Source: Albifimbria verrucaria
Lineage: Eukaryota > Ascomycota > Sordariomycetes > Hypocreales > Stachybotryaceae
Direction of reading: 5' to 3'
NCBI GenBank assembly: GCA_020081605.1
Contig: JAHREC010000011.1
Coordinates: 4,712,001-4,776,000, forward strand
DNA: 64,000 nucleotides
Within the stretch, counting starts at the first letter, position 1. Every line of letters begins with the position of its first letter. Below the pieces are notes generated by a model. The model saw only the letters and a list, made by a program, of their open reading frames with translations. It was not told the DNA's origin and searched no databases. Of the stretch, positions 36,010 to 48,604 are shown piece by piece. The translations under genes were made by a program, and so were the position numbers.

Positions 36010-36561
36010 GGGATGGGCAATGCAGATGACAGGAATTAGATGCAGCAACGGGTTGCGGGGTTGGAATGTGGGGACCATTGACTTCCACGTGATGGCTATC
36101 TCCGGGTATGACCGACCCTTTTGGTGCCGGGCTGTGTTGGGCCTCTCTAAGTTAATACTGCTTAGTTCCTCCATGTATGATCATGTTAGATTGCGAAGGT
36201 TAACCTGGCGAAGCATTATTGATAACAGTCATGAGCGAGTATCTATCTTTTCCCATTTTGAATTGGCAAATATCACATAAACGTGAATAGCAATGACTGT
36301 CAAAACTGGACAGCCTTCGCTTCAAGCATCTTTGTTCTTTTTCTTCTCGAGATACTATCAGTTTTCCATCTCAATCGTACATGAACACAACGTTTAGTAT
36401 ATTTGAAATACGGATCTCTATCTGTATAATAGCTTTACAACTGTTCTTAATCGGCCATATTTATATGAATGGACGTCTCACGATGAATCATTGCAGACAT
36501 TTTTTAACCATGAAACTCTCTTTAATCCTACATTTTTATTTCTTTTTAAGTAATGGTACAT

Positions 36562-39067
36562 TTAAACGTCTTCTTTTTCTGGTGCTGGTGTTGGAGAAAC
36601 CGCCCCTGTGACTTCGATACGAAATCCCGGGTTTGCAGGTCTTGATACCTGGAAACCTCGTTCTTGCGGGGCTGGTGCCTTACCCTTGATACCTAGCGTG
36701 GACCAGACTTCGGACGCCACTGTGCGTAATGATGAAAGTCGAGATTGCGACTCGGCTGTTGATTGGAATTCCGCCGCTCCCTGATCCGCCTGCGCTCGTT
36801 GAACTGGTAACACCTTGACTCCAAGACTTTGTGTCTAAGGGTCTTGGAGCTTTATATATCAAGTCTGACTCGCGAAATGAGTAATCGTCCCATCTCGGTC
36901 CAAGAGGCGTGCTTCGTATCTTGGCGTACTGGAGATTCTCTGTTGCTGGTGTGTTTCTTGGTGAACCATCCAGTGAAATAGTGGCTGACGAGGTTGAACG
37001 AGAATAGGAATGTACACTGCCACCATCCTCACTTACTTCCGCACCGTTTAGTACACGTCTTTCTGACCTTGAGGAGCTTTGACTTGACTGTGATGGTGAA
37101 GAAAAGTTCCGCCCATCTCGTGAATGACTGGTTATTGTGGACGAAGCAAGGCCACCAAGCTTTCTGCTTGAAGTGGATTGCCTTGGCGCACGGAAGTATT
37201 CTTGATAATTTGTTGGGCTGTTGATAGTTTTGCTCTCAAAACTTCCATTCTGGAAGGGGCTAGTTGCTGTGAAATCCCTAGGACTGGGAGCAGGACTATT
37301 GGGGTCAAGATGACTAGGAGCTGATGAGAGCCTTGACGACAAGTTCATGCGTGATGGTTCGCGACGGTTGAGTTGTCTAAGGCTGTATGCGTCAGGCTTT
37401 GCGGCTTCAATCTTTGTTGATCCGAGCTTCCAAAGCGAATGTAGGGCAGGACACAGGAATCCAAGGATTAACAACCAAGTGTGCAAAAGGAGGATCGCAT
37501 ACCCGGCAATGCTTCTCACTTTTCCCGTGGTAAGGCCCCGAATAAACAATGTCATTAATACCAGGCTGATCAGCCTGACAATCGCAGAAATTGTGCTGAT
37601 GGAAAAGAATGGATATGCCCTAAAGCTATAAATGCTGATCAATAGAATGACCTCGCAAGTTGACAATGTGGTGATCTGTGCAAGTGGAGAGAACTGCAGT
37701 CCGCCCACAGCCACTCCACGAACGAATGACAATATGAACAGAATCCATATAAAGGTGGCATCGTATGTCCCTCCAGAATTATCGTTTTCTGTAGGGAGTC
37801 TTTGGTAGCGTTTGGATGTGTCGAAAACGAGCTGTCCCAATGTTCGAATGGGCATTTGGTAAAGAGACCAAGCAAAAAGAAGAAGAATGAGAGATATGAC
37901 TCCTGCCGAGAGAACCGTGTGATAAGCGGGTAATATGTAGGCATTATCGAACTGATAGAAGGAAAACGCAGCCAGAGGCATCATAAAGTAGGAGAAAATG
38001 ATGCGAAGAACCCATATACTCCAAGGGGTACGTACATTAGGGTCTTGTGGGGCTCCCATGTACAGAGATTGGTTGTTCGACAAATACCGCTTTTGTAGCA
38101 TTTGGATACAGAATCGCAGTAATACGCAGGCGAAGGCGATAACGAGAACTGCAAGAACCATGTTAAGCCAAGTTTGCATTGTGAGAGGAGCCCCAACAAT
38201 TTGATGCATAACTTCGAGGCCATAAGTTCCGCCATAGGTGCCATTGATTTCGTAGACGCCATCTCGAATACCGGGATATGTGAAATTCTGAGTGATTGGA
38301 ATTTTGTAGAACAAAGAGGCCCAACTCAGATGGCTGACGACTGGCATATAGAATCCAGGATAGAACAGGCTTAGGCTGCCGGTGAGAAAAACAAATTGGA
38401 TGTAGTTGATACAATCGGCGACGTTGAGCATAGCTGGTCGAGACGCTGGACTTTCGATTTCGCTCTCATCGTCAACTGGTGAGACGGGAGCTTGCGTAGA
38501 GTCATTTAGAGCCCATAAAGCCTCAACGACGAAAACAAACACGAAGACAGCAATAGGAACCCATTGCAGGACTGCAGAAAGAGTTGGAGTTAACCCAGGA
38601 GTAACGTTTACTTGTTGACATCCGATTTCTGCATTTGAGCTCCCATCAAACATATTAATGACAGAGTGAAAAGTTGATAATGGATAAAGCTGGTTTAGCT
38701 CTTGCGTGACAGGAACCTTAAAGGCAGATTTCCCTTCCATAAAAGGCCCTTTCAACTTTTTGCAGGTTGCGTTGCCTACAACACGATACTCTGAGGATGA
38801 TCCGAGCAACTCGACAGTGAAAGCGACTGTGACATTGGGTAATAATGCTTCGCAGTCGGACGTGGGCAGATATTTAGTGATTTGCCAGGTGATGAGCTCG
38901 CCATCTCCATTTTCCGAGGGCTCCAACCTAACGGAGGTGGAAGTAGTTTGCTCCCCGTCACCAGCATGCTGCAACCCTTTGCATGGCTGGTTCTGGACAT
39001 AAGCGGCATTGGCGGCCAAGGGAAACAGGCTTCCAATTAACGACAGGGTCGGTATGAACCTCCTCAT
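36562..39067 (-). CDS. TRP-like / flavin-carrier (FLC) family membrane protein
   Basis: Fungal TRP-like proteins act in calcium handling, cell-wall synthesis or FAD transport into the ER. A signal peptide (MRRFIPTLSLIGSLFPLAANA) is followed by an ML-like lumenal domain with paired cysteines (residues about 25-165). Next come about nine helices (for example TPTLSAVLQWVPIAVFVFVF, YIQFVFLTGSLSLFYPGFY) and a long Ser-rich cytoplasmic tail. The main frame of 795 codons is intronless and ends at 36680. A second frame downstream (36562-36813) encodes a more family-like end with KAPAPQERGFQVSRP. The two differ by one extra or two missing bases near 36810-36835. I take the real C-terminus to be at 36562. 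The family call is strong; the exact ion or cofactor is unknown. Confidence 0.85.
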
Positions 39068-40307
39068 ATCGTACGCTGAGGGCCAGCTGAAATTGGCCAG
39101 CGATCAGTGGTCGAAATTTGCCGGTTCGACATTGACAGCACTCATGCTTTGTAAGTAAGAAGCAGGATGTAAAAATTTGATCAGCATTCTCCTCAACTTT
39201 GGAGCGCTTTTCCGAGGATATCTAGCATTAAAAACCGGCACAGGGAGCGCCTAGCTCGAAATATCTGCCTAGTGGCTAAGCCAAGGCCAAGCGTCGGAGC
39301 GCCTGCCCCTGAAATTATGTGGCAAGCCAATCGTACAGACGAAAGGCCAGCTAGAGAAAACCCTGTTCGACTCTTCTAGTGACACGAAAACCCCTAAAGA
39401 TTGACGTAAGTGTGGAGCGTTGCTTTCACGAGGCAGACTGAGCCTTCCCTGCGAGCTAACCTCAACGATCAATGTTTTGCGGATGCATTCATACCTCATA
39501 TCGACTAGTATCAATGTTCTTTGTGCGGATTGAGCCATCACATATGGAAGACCAAGCAGATTCGACTACGGGATTCTAAATGACATTGTGTCTACCTTCC
39601 CTCTTCGATGATCATCAGTCCGATCTCCGGGCATGGCTAGCGTGTACTAGCAAAGATCTCAGGGGCGGCCCACCTGGATAAGCAATACGAGGCCAAGCAT
39701 CTTTGGCAGGCGTCGTGACCACAATACTGATGCATGAAAACATGCTGGTCAATTTGAAACAGCCTTCCATTGTTTACTTTGAGCGCGTCGGACTCCATTC
39801 CAGCTACAGTTTATATCGTGAATTCTCCCCAAGGCTAGATACGTCCAGTTACACCTCTTATCTAAAGCCCAAAAGGGTCTTCCCTTACAAGAAGATCTTT
39901 TACGTTTGTACTCATCGTGAAGGTGAATGTTCCGCATCTCACTGTCCGTCTTGTTTGTTCGCTCGCTGTGAGTCCCGGGCATATCGGAGCCATTTCTTTT
40001 GCTAAATATAGTTATGGGTCCCCTTGATCACCTACCACGCTCGGCATGCCCAAGTGGTTTCGAAAACCCTTTAAAAACAGTAAAGAGATGTATTACGGCG
40101 CAAGATCAACAAGCTATATCAATTTGAGATGCTTGACCAGAGGGCTGTTGATCGTGCGCTACACTTATGATTTTTGCACCTTGATTGCTGGTGAAGCATC
40201 CTTGCGTAGTGAAGAAGCATTTGTGATATTCAGCCTAACAACTACGTTAGGATTTGATTACAATAAGAAGAGTAAATTTATGGAATTTAGATAGGACTCA
40301 AGGTCAA
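39068..40307. other. Intergenic region
   Basis: About 1.2 kb with no supported coding frame; frames at 39269-39541 and 39703-40005 look accidental. It should include the promoter of the TRP-like gene. Confidence 0.45.
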
Positions 40308-41042
40308 CTAGCCGTAGTATTTGTCTTGCAGTTTTTGGATCTCTGCTGGAAGACCGCCCTCCAGATCACCACGAACGTGCTGCCGGCCACCCCAAAACGC
40401 CTCACGCTCATCGACGATTTTCTCAGCGTAGGCAATGCACTCCTCGGTCTTCAGCTTCCGTTTAGCTCCCATAAACTCCCCAGGTCCACCTTTCCGTCTA
40501 GCTGTTTCTCATACTCAACAGCTTGCAGCATCATTTCAAGCTTGTCGATGTCTTGCGCAATGCGGCTCTCCTGTGATTCACCAGCCTCAAATTCATGCCA
40601 TAGAGCACGAATATTCTGACCCTCTTGACCAGACTTCTCGGCAATGTAATCCATGGTGAGAGCCTCACGCCGCACCTTTTCCTCCTTGGGCACCTTGCTC
40701 ATGGGAGTGACGTCCCCAACTACCGCCTCGGCAAGATCATGGACTAGGCACAGTTGCATGCACTTTGCTCGATCGATGTTGGTGGGCATGCTCAAGGCGA
40801 TAAAAGCCATCCGAAAGGAATGATCAGCAACAGATTCGGCACCTGGTTTGTTAGTAACGGGAGGTCCGGTCCATAAAGCTCTGCTGTGGGGCGCCATACT
40901 CGATGTCAAATCGCTTCCACCCAGCTCGTTTGACGAGCTTCAAGCGGCCTGCGAGCTGCGCAAGAGCCAAATGGCTCGAAGGATTGAATCCGACTGAGCT
41001 CAGCGCACTTTCAACGCTCCATTCCGTATCTGATGTCGCCAT
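40308..41042 (-). CDS. HD-domain 5'-deoxynucleotidase (YfbR/HDDC2-like)
   Basis: A metal-dependent phosphohydrolase that dephosphorylates deoxynucleoside monophosphates in pool clean-up. Start MATSDTEWSVESALSSVGF at 41042; RLKLVKRAGWKRF matches the family entry helix. The metal site is ESVADHSFRM (first His) and LVHDLAEAVVGD (H-D pair), with the later Asp in QDIDKLEMMLQA. An intron with branch CTAAC lies at about 40,855-40,900, but the exon phases around it do not agree, so a small indel is likely there. One base is missing in TTT 40491-40493, after which the family-like end GEFMGAKRKLKTEECIAYAE runs to a stop at 40308. Repaired length is about 220 residues, typical for the family. Confidence 0.8.
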
Positions 41043-41492
41043 TGCGCTGTCTTCTCTCCTAGCCGTTGGATAGTGCAAGTCGTGAGTTGCAAAATTGCAG
41101 GTTTCGTCACCCCGCACTGTTGGCGCCGCCAATGGGTTGCATTGACTTACCAAGTTCCAGCATCTTCCAATGTATCAGCTGCAGCCTTGTCACACGAATA
41201 TTCGGCTTTCAAATTGCAAACACCTGGAGCTTCCGAAAAAGACAACGGCAGGGGCCATAAAGGAATAAAGCACTCATGGTTGCACACTGCGTCTCTTAAT
41301 CTATCGTTTATATTGCTGTAAAATAAGGCAAAGCACAAAAATATTGAATAGTTAGAAATGAATATCCCTTCCTGTTCCACTCCCATCTTCAACCCCTTAG
41401 TACTCATTTCAACGAAATAAATGAGTGACCGCCACTGATCCCATTATTTAAGTTGGTACAGTTTCGAGCATGGTATGGTGCCACGCACATTG

Positions 41493-42310
41493 TTACTTCT
41501 GCAGGCCACAGCGGGTGAGGCACTCGTTAACCCTTAATGCGGGGCCTTGAGGAATAGCATCCCTCAGACGCTGAACTTCCTTTCCAGTGAGGCTCTTTCC
41601 AAAGTGAGGGAGAAGGAAGTCGTCGCTCAGTCCAAAAGCCTCGGGAATGATCAGGCTGGTGCCAGGGTCCTCAGACGGGAAGGCAGCCACAATTGTGGCC
41701 GGCTCGCACTCGGGGTTCATCTGCGTGTGGTACACACCGGCGGCGAAAACAGTCATTTGGTTGGGACCAAGATCGGTGTGAATGACTCGTTGCTTGCCCT
41801 TTGCATCAGTCACTCCGAGCTCTGGGACGGCTTCGACAAGAATGTGCCCAGAAACAACGGCGAAAGCCTCAGCTGCACGAGGATGGATATGGAGAGATGC
41901 CATTCCGCAAGCTATCATCAATTGTTAGATCCGCACCTTCCTATTTAGCTTCCGGAGACTAAGGATCACTTACGTGGGACAGTAGTGAGGGTCAAGCTGA
42001 TGCCAGTCCCGACAAGGGCCGGAAAGGTCTTGCTGCTGGCAAATGGGACAGCACTCTTGTTGAAGTCATAGACAAAGTCCTCATCCTTGGGCAAGAGACC
42101 GAATCTCTCAACAGCACTAATTCAGTTTCAGCTTTTCTGCTCTCAAATTCAATATTGACAAGATTTTATCCAAACATACGTATCAGCAAGTCGGAGTTTG
42201 GTAGTCAAACCGGGATCGGCAGCAGGCTTGGGTCCCTTAGATGGGGCAGCCGCTGTTCCAGAGGCCAAAGCCAGGAAGGCCGTAACAGTGATGAGGGCGT
42301 TCTGAAGCAT
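41493..42310 (-). CDS. Secreted germin-like cupin (spherulin-1A type)
   Basis: A single-domain beta-barrel cupin of the germin/spherulin family; functions vary and the enzyme activity is unknown. Start MLQNALITVTAFLALASGTAAA at 42310 is a clear signal peptide. Metal-binding motif one is HIHPRAAEAFAVVSG (H-x-H...E) and motif two is the GVYHTQMNPECEPAT histidine region. Introns lie at about 42,124-42,185 and 41,910-41,972, joining in phase. The C-terminal tail holds two Cys (NECLTRCGLQK). About 235 residues, a normal length. The frame is intact. Confidence 0.83.
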
Positions 42311-43750
42311 CTTGATAAATGAAGGGAGTTGAAGGTTGTGTTGGATATGCAATTGTCTGTTTGACTGATGAATGTTGAGGGTTGTGAATGCAGGATGAGG
42401 TAGGAAGTCTTTCATTTCTTGAAAACTCTCTCGACTTATATACATCTTTTCGTTCTCCCCAAATCACTGTTCAAGCAACTATTTCAAATTCTATCATGGC
42501 ATGTCATTCCAAATAATTAAGGCTGAGTTGTTACTGTCAGCACTATGCTCTCAGCATACGCTTGTGGACCCCTGTATACGCTCCCTGCCACTTTGTCCCA
42601 CTAAAAATGCAGCTGCTTTCCTATTTTGAAAGTCTAAGCTGAAGGTAATTACTGTCAATACCTTCTTTCAATGGCCAGTAAATTATTCTTCTTTCGCGGC
42701 GTGAGGGTTAGAATAATTTTATTACGCGAATGTAACATGTAAAAAGGTCATATTACTCAAGAATACCATCTCATCAAGTATTGAATACGCTTCCCTGCGC
42801 TGTAAAACGGTCCCATTCTCAGAATTCACTCATCTCATCAGAACATGGGTGTGTCATGGTTCATTGCGAAACCAGAATGTTTCCAGGCTCCGCTGAAGCC
42901 TCAGCATTGGATACTGGTTCATGTCAACACAAATTCGGCACGTATTAACAAGATTTTACGCAGAATAACCGATTCTTAATTATCATATGAACCTGCTTCG
43001 TAATGAAGCTCAATTGAATAACTCTATTGGGTTGTAACCCCGTGTGTGATAGATGATTGATGGAGCAGCCGCTCGGCTAACAGTATTTGGACTTTATGGT
43101 ATTCATTTCTGTGACTGTGTACATGCTCGCAACCCCTATTTTTACTTGTCTTATTCAAGTCTCACGGGAAATGTTAGCGGGCGAATAAAACCCCATCTTT
43201 ATATTGTCTATCGAACATCAATCGAGATAGCGTTGTTCGTCGTCACATTACTTTCTTGCACAGAAAAGAATCTCTGAAGATATCTCCAAGCAGGCAATTA
43301 CTAAATCCCTTTTGGGACATACCCGAGCTTGTATATATCTCATTTTGCGACGACATTGTTAAGTGGTGTCAAAATAATGGTACCACTTTTTGCTTTTCAT
43401 CATCACGTTTTCCCCATTTCCGTGTGCTTTCATGATACTATCGGGGTTTAACCAACCACTTTGTGTTGATGGTACTGTATGGCTGTGGATAGCTCTTTCT
43501 TGGGGAATCACCTTACCAATGCTAATTAATATTTTTGCTGGAATTCCCATAAGTCTTTTGATATGAAGGCAAGGAGATCTGTGGCCCATCAAATATTCAC
43601 TTCTGGCCGTGGTTGTGGCTACCCTACACTTCCAAAATTGTTGATTGATCATGCAAGTGATAAGATAAGATAAGACACCGAGGATTATCCTCTCGTGATG
43701 CTGGCCAAGCTGCTGAACATCAAGCGACGTTAGTTGCGATTACGAACGCC
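42311..43750. other. Intergenic region between cupin gene and COX23
   Basis: About 1.4 kb of AT-rich sequence without a supported gene; small frames (43053-43277, 43359-43652) lack any recognisable feature. Confidence 0.45.
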
Positions 43751-44175
43751 ATGACGACCAAACCAGAGGACTCCAAAAGGAGCCGTGGACCGAAGAGGCC
43801 AAGCAGAAGTTCACAACGTGAGAGAGCACCAGTCTCCCCGCCCACCCTCGACGCGACGCCGTACTGACGACCGTGGCGATGTCTAGCAAATCGACGAGCG
43901 AATACTACGACCCCTGCCAAGAGGCAGCGCAGCGAAGTTATAAATGCCTCTTCCGCAATAACGGCGATAAAGCGATGTGCGGAGAGTACTTTCAGTACGT
44001 CGCGATATGATACTGGCTGGATGTGCGAAGGAGAGAAGCTGACGGGCTTTACAGAGCATACCGCGACTGCAAGGCGGCCTGGGTAGGTTGACGTTGACTT
44101 TTCTGGGAGGGTAGTATCTTGCTGACCATTCTCTAGACCGAGAAGCGAAAGAAGGAATCTGGAAGCTGGTTCTAG
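43751..44175 (+). CDS. COX23: Cox23-like mitochondrial CHCH protein (one frameshift)
   Basis: An intermembrane-space protein needed for cytochrome c oxidase assembly and copper handling. It has the twin C-x9-C motif: [11 protein letters not shown] and CGEYFQAYRDC, preceded by SEYYDPC as in Cox23 proteins. Start MTTKPEDSK at 43751; a base is missing in AAAA 43775-43778 before [12 protein letters not shown]. Introns lie at about 43820-43889, 43993-44053 and 44077-44134. The last exon gives [12 protein letters not shown] and a stop at 44175. About 80 residues, the usual fungal size. The minus-strand frame of 184 codons covering this locus is its antisense shadow. Confidence 0.88.
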
Positions 44176-44710
44176 GATGCCAAGTTCCACGTGGGCTTGA
44201 TGGGAGGTGTCGGCTTCCAAGAGCAAGGACAACGGGACGAACACGAAATTCGGCTCTGGGCTGGAACTTGACACACGACGATTGTATCATCATGTAATAT
44301 ACAGGCTTGTTAGTTGGTGTATAAACTTCTGTCAACCGAGGTAAAGAATAAGCATGACGCGTGAACAGGGAGATGTGACTTGGTTCTTATCGTTTCGACG
44401 CTGCAATGAGAATCAGACTCTACAGGTACTGAATAGTAATAAGTCGTCACCTGGATATACTACTTCGGGATAAGGTATTCATCACTCATAACTATCATCC
44501 CCAAAATTGCGATGCTTTCCCAGTGTCTCGCGTTGTTGTTCAGGATATGATACTGTATGGCGATGCATGCGCCACACCATTATCTGCATCAAAGTGGATG
44601 CTGCGCCACAAACAAGTGCCCCTCCATCGACAAGCAAAGCAGCTTGCAGCTGTGTGGCACAATCTTTTGGACCCCTCCAAGGCAAAACGAAAACCGTCGA
44701 TTGTCGAGAA

Positions 44711-47700
44711 ATGAACCAGCAACGCCCACGTCTGAAGAACGGCGTAGACCTGCAGCTGCAGTCTGCATTCCACGATGGCAACTGGCCTGTCGTAGTCCGT
44801 CTCGCGGAGAAGCGGGCGCGCACCTTCAATGATCAATACTATGAGGTTGGCGACAACTTGAATGAGATTTCGATGGACTAGTGAACAAGACTGACTGTGG
44901 AGTAGATTGTCAAGATCTGTGCCGAGAGCCAGATAGATGACCCTGCGTCAAAGTATGAGGCGGTCTCGACTGTTTGGCAGTACATCAGAGACGATGTCGT
45001 GGTCAAGGACGTGGATGCCATCAACCTGCTCGAGTGGGCCAGCCTCGACTTCATTGACGAGAACGACTACACCGAGTCACTGGGAGCTCTCAGGGTGAAG
45101 GCTGTCAAGGCTTCCCCAAAGACCACAATGCTGCAGTGCAATCCCTGGAATCCTGCTTGCTGCATTGGGATCTCGTCAACGCCCAACAGGTTAGTGGATA
45201 TTGGAAACAGCTTACCATGAACGGCTCCATGCTGACCTACCAAGATCGCCGCTGTTTTGGACAGATCGTCTCCTCAGGAAAGGACCTTTATGTTCTGGAA
45301 TATTGCAATCCTGCACCTTTTCGCAGTATGTCACTTGCCTGTGTTCACACCCTCCCATCGCTGACAAGTATGTAGACTAGCTCCCAGGTTCCCGCCGACA
45401 AGAAGAAGCTTTACGGTACTTTGGCACAGAGGCAGATTGAACGAGCAGCTCAACTTTCGGAGCAGGTACGCTTCTATTGATGCGGCCACGATCCTCTCAC
45501 TCTCTAACGCCTAGACCCAGGAACAAACCGGCGACAACGAAAGTGCGGCCAAGGTCTCTCCACGAAGCATTCAGACGGAAGAGGAAATTCTTCTCCTTTA
45601 TGAGATAGTCGAGAAGCATGGCTCCGAGAGCGATTTCAAGAAGCTGCTGGCCAGCCCGCTGTTTTCTCCCCAGGCGCAATTTCGCCGCGGACGCAAGGAG
45701 CTATTTATGCGCGTTGCCGCCAAGCACAAGGCTAATGAAGACTGGACCTCGCTGTTTGAACTTTGCAAGGAATGTTTGTCCGAGACAGATGAAGATGGTC
45801 AACCAAATCTTCTGGCTTGTGACTGGGCCATTTGGCAAAAATTCATTGAAGCCGCGCAGAAGACCCCAGCCCCGGCCTAGAGTGAGTACTGCGCAACGTC
45901 AGAACTTCCATTCGGTGAATGCTAACGAACAAAGACCGCAAAAGACGTCCACGAGCTTCTTCTGAAACTGCGAAAGTCTTCCAATATTCGCCCGATCTAC
46001 ACGCGCAACCTTCAGCTGGCTCAAGTTTCCGCCGCTTTCAGCCTACGCTCTGATGATGAGTTCGATCTGGAGAATGGCGAGCCCACTTCCACCCGAATCA
46101 AGGAACTTCAGAACTACATCCGAAACCAAGGAAATACCTTGGCATGCTTTGACGACGTAAAGGGTTTCGTTGAGAAGCTTGATGCTTCAGCTATGAAGTA
46201 TATTGCTTACGACTTCGCCCCCAAACTGGAGAGCACTGCTAAGAACGCGGTTGACGGCGCGCGACTGAAGCTTCTTGCTCTCAAGTTGCAGTACTTTGTG
46301 TCTTCTTGTTCGTCAATATATACTCCCGTGCCTTCGGAGACCACTGCCTACAAGTGCGCAGTTTGCACTAAAGAATCGGCGGTGCGGTCGTGTACCGAAT
46401 GCCTAGCTAATATCTCCCAAGCCGCCCTGGAGTTGCATCAAGCCTCGCTTCCTCTGGCTTCTGACAACTTTGCCATGTCGAGCGAAATTTTGCCTGAAGT
46501 TGCTATTTTGATCGCATATTGTAGCATTCGACTTGCAGTTCAAGAAGGCCAACCTATCTACACAGCCCCGTCACCATCGTCGCTTCGACACCTCTCATGC
46601 GCGCTTCTCGTCTTGGAACAGCAGCTTTCACTCTCTCCGAAACACAGCCTCCTATCCCTCCTCCTTGTCCAATTGCACATTGTTTTGGGCTCCGGCTCTA
46701 GGACGCGCGAGGTCTGGGACGTTCTCGGTGTTAAGCGTACTATCATGGACTCCCTCGCGCCACTGTTCTTCGACAGACTCTCCACCGTGGCGCCGGCGAT
46801 AATTTCGCCGTCGGATGACTGGGGCTGGGAGCTCATTGACATGCTTACTTCACACTACACGACCTCTCTGAAGCTGCGAATGCCTAGACGACTGATCGAT
46901 GCCTTCCAGACGGGCAGCTACGCCAGTGTTTTAAGCGTTCCTAAATACATCGAGGATCTACGATCAAGCTGTACCCGAGCCATGAGCATAGTGGAGGAGG
47001 CTCGATCAGAAAGAATCTTTGGCACCCCATATGGGGAGTTCCTTCAGGACCCCGTTACAGTAAGTGTATGCTTCTGCAGCTGAAAGATGCTTGATAAACT
47101 GATTCGACTAGCCGAGGTAAACGACGATTTGAAGCTCACGGAAGCTCTCGATTATGGTTCATTCCCATCATGGGATTCCAGCAGTGCCGCACCCGTATAT
47201 TCTCACCTTCGTGTTGGCCCACCTCTGGCGGTACGTTTTTCGAACCTGCTCTGTTTGACTACCTATGTCTAACTACGTCCTAGAACTGTCGAGCCCACCT
47301 TTCCCTTTTGTCGGAAGCATTCCACGATGTCCTTACCTACAAGCCACCGTCGTCATACAAGGCGAACTCGAACTCGGACCAGATTTTCGTGCTGGAGACT
47401 ATGAGCCAACTGTGCAACTCTTTGCATCGATTCTTGCCCCATGCGCAAGCTGACTGCACCGCCGCGGAGATTTCTTATTTCGAAATTGTTGGCCTACTCA
47501 GTGGTTTGCTGCCACTGGGCACAAGCTTGATAGCCTCTGCCAATCATCTCGAGGACTTTGTCGGCCTGACGGGCGCTGTCAAGATTGCGCTGGAGAACAT
47601 TCGTCTGAGCCTGCCCTCACTGAAGGAAGATGACGTTGACTCGGTCATCGTACTTCTTGGGTCTCTGCATAGTGTCGCCATGCTCCGCGACGCCGCCACC

Positions 47701-48033
47701 GCAACTCGCATCTCAGCAAAGTGGCTCCTCGCACTGAATGACAGAGAAAAGGAGCGCGACCGCTCTGGAAAGACCAGTCTGCCTAAGGAAGCTGTTGCTC
47801 AGATGAAAGAGCTCCAGGCTGCCGCAGAAGCCGTGCTCAAGGAAGGCAAGGGCTTGATGACAAAGCTGCACGAGGAAGTGGTATCGAAGAAAGATTTCGA
47901 GCGGAGATTCAAGGAATGGACATTCAAGGAGGATAAGGACATTGGGAAGTTTGTGGGCGACACGGCGGTGGCAGAGCTGGTAGCGAGCTGGAGAATGAAT
48001 GTCACGGGATGGCGAGAAGTACACTGGGAGTAG
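44711..48033 (+). CDS. NAA25: NatB N-acetyltransferase non-catalytic subunit Naa25/Mdm20 (several frameshifts)
   Basis: It anchors the NatB complex, which acetylates the N-termini of proteins starting Met-Asp/Glu/Asn, to the ribosome, and is needed for actin function in yeast. Start MNQQRPRLKNGVDLQLQSAF at 44711; TPR-like helices follow (WPVVVRLAEKRARTFND), then FMFWNIAILHLFA, TQRQIE-like GTLAQRQIERAAQL, ACFDDVKGFVEKLD and a C-terminal helical part ending GWREVHWE at 48033. At least six short introns are present. Bases are missing at 45113-45120 and, one each, in CCCC 45864-45867 and CCCC 45870-45873. The splice near 47060-47112 also needs one extra base. Repaired length is about 950 residues, within the family range. 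It lies 0.5 kb downstream of COX23 on the same strand. Confidence 0.85.
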
Positions 48034-48604
48034 ACGGAATGTGCATTATGAGGATATACTAGAATCGCAAAATGATAACGGTGATTGATCGAATGAGGTT
48101 GACACTTGCTTTGAAGATGTTTACTGATCCGGTGTCAGCATTTATTGTGATGTAGATGGCAATTCAGCGCAACAGGTGCATGTGATATCTCAAGAATAGC
48201 TTCCTATCTGAGCCATTCCAGTCCAAGGCATTTATGCGAAAGATTTGCCAAAGTGCTGGTGATGGTGATGTTGAGTAGAGGTCGAGTCGCGTCTGGTGTA
48301 GTAGTGGTAGTGGTAAGCCAAGCCGCAAACGAGGGAGGCAGCGCTGCCACAGACTTGGCCGAGGATGATGGACCTGGGTACCTGATACCGAGATATGAAA
48401 ATACAAGTTATTGATAGGCATATAAAGAGGGATTGTGCAGGTTTGTGCTTTGGCTGGAGAGCTGCTGTCAGGTGACTGAGCTCACATGTGTGCAGCCGCC
48501 AAAGCTCTTGCGGCTGCTGCTGCGATGTGCAAACGCCTACAGTCTTTCTCTTCCTACACTACACTGCTCGTTTGCATATCTCGACGCCAAAATACCTTCT
48601 CTCA
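48034..48604. other. Intergenic region
   Basis: Short spacer between NAA25 and an unknown gene. The open frames here are shadows or chance. Confidence 0.4.

Noticed and set aside
43720..44274. Long minus-strand open frame of 184 codons
   Set aside because: It lies antisense to COX23, whose twin C-x9-C motifs and introns are clear on the plus strand.
45618..45965. 115-residue plus-strand frame inside NAA25
   Set aside because: Shadow frame; the NAA25 frame through the same bases reads LFSPQAQFRRGRKELFMRVA.
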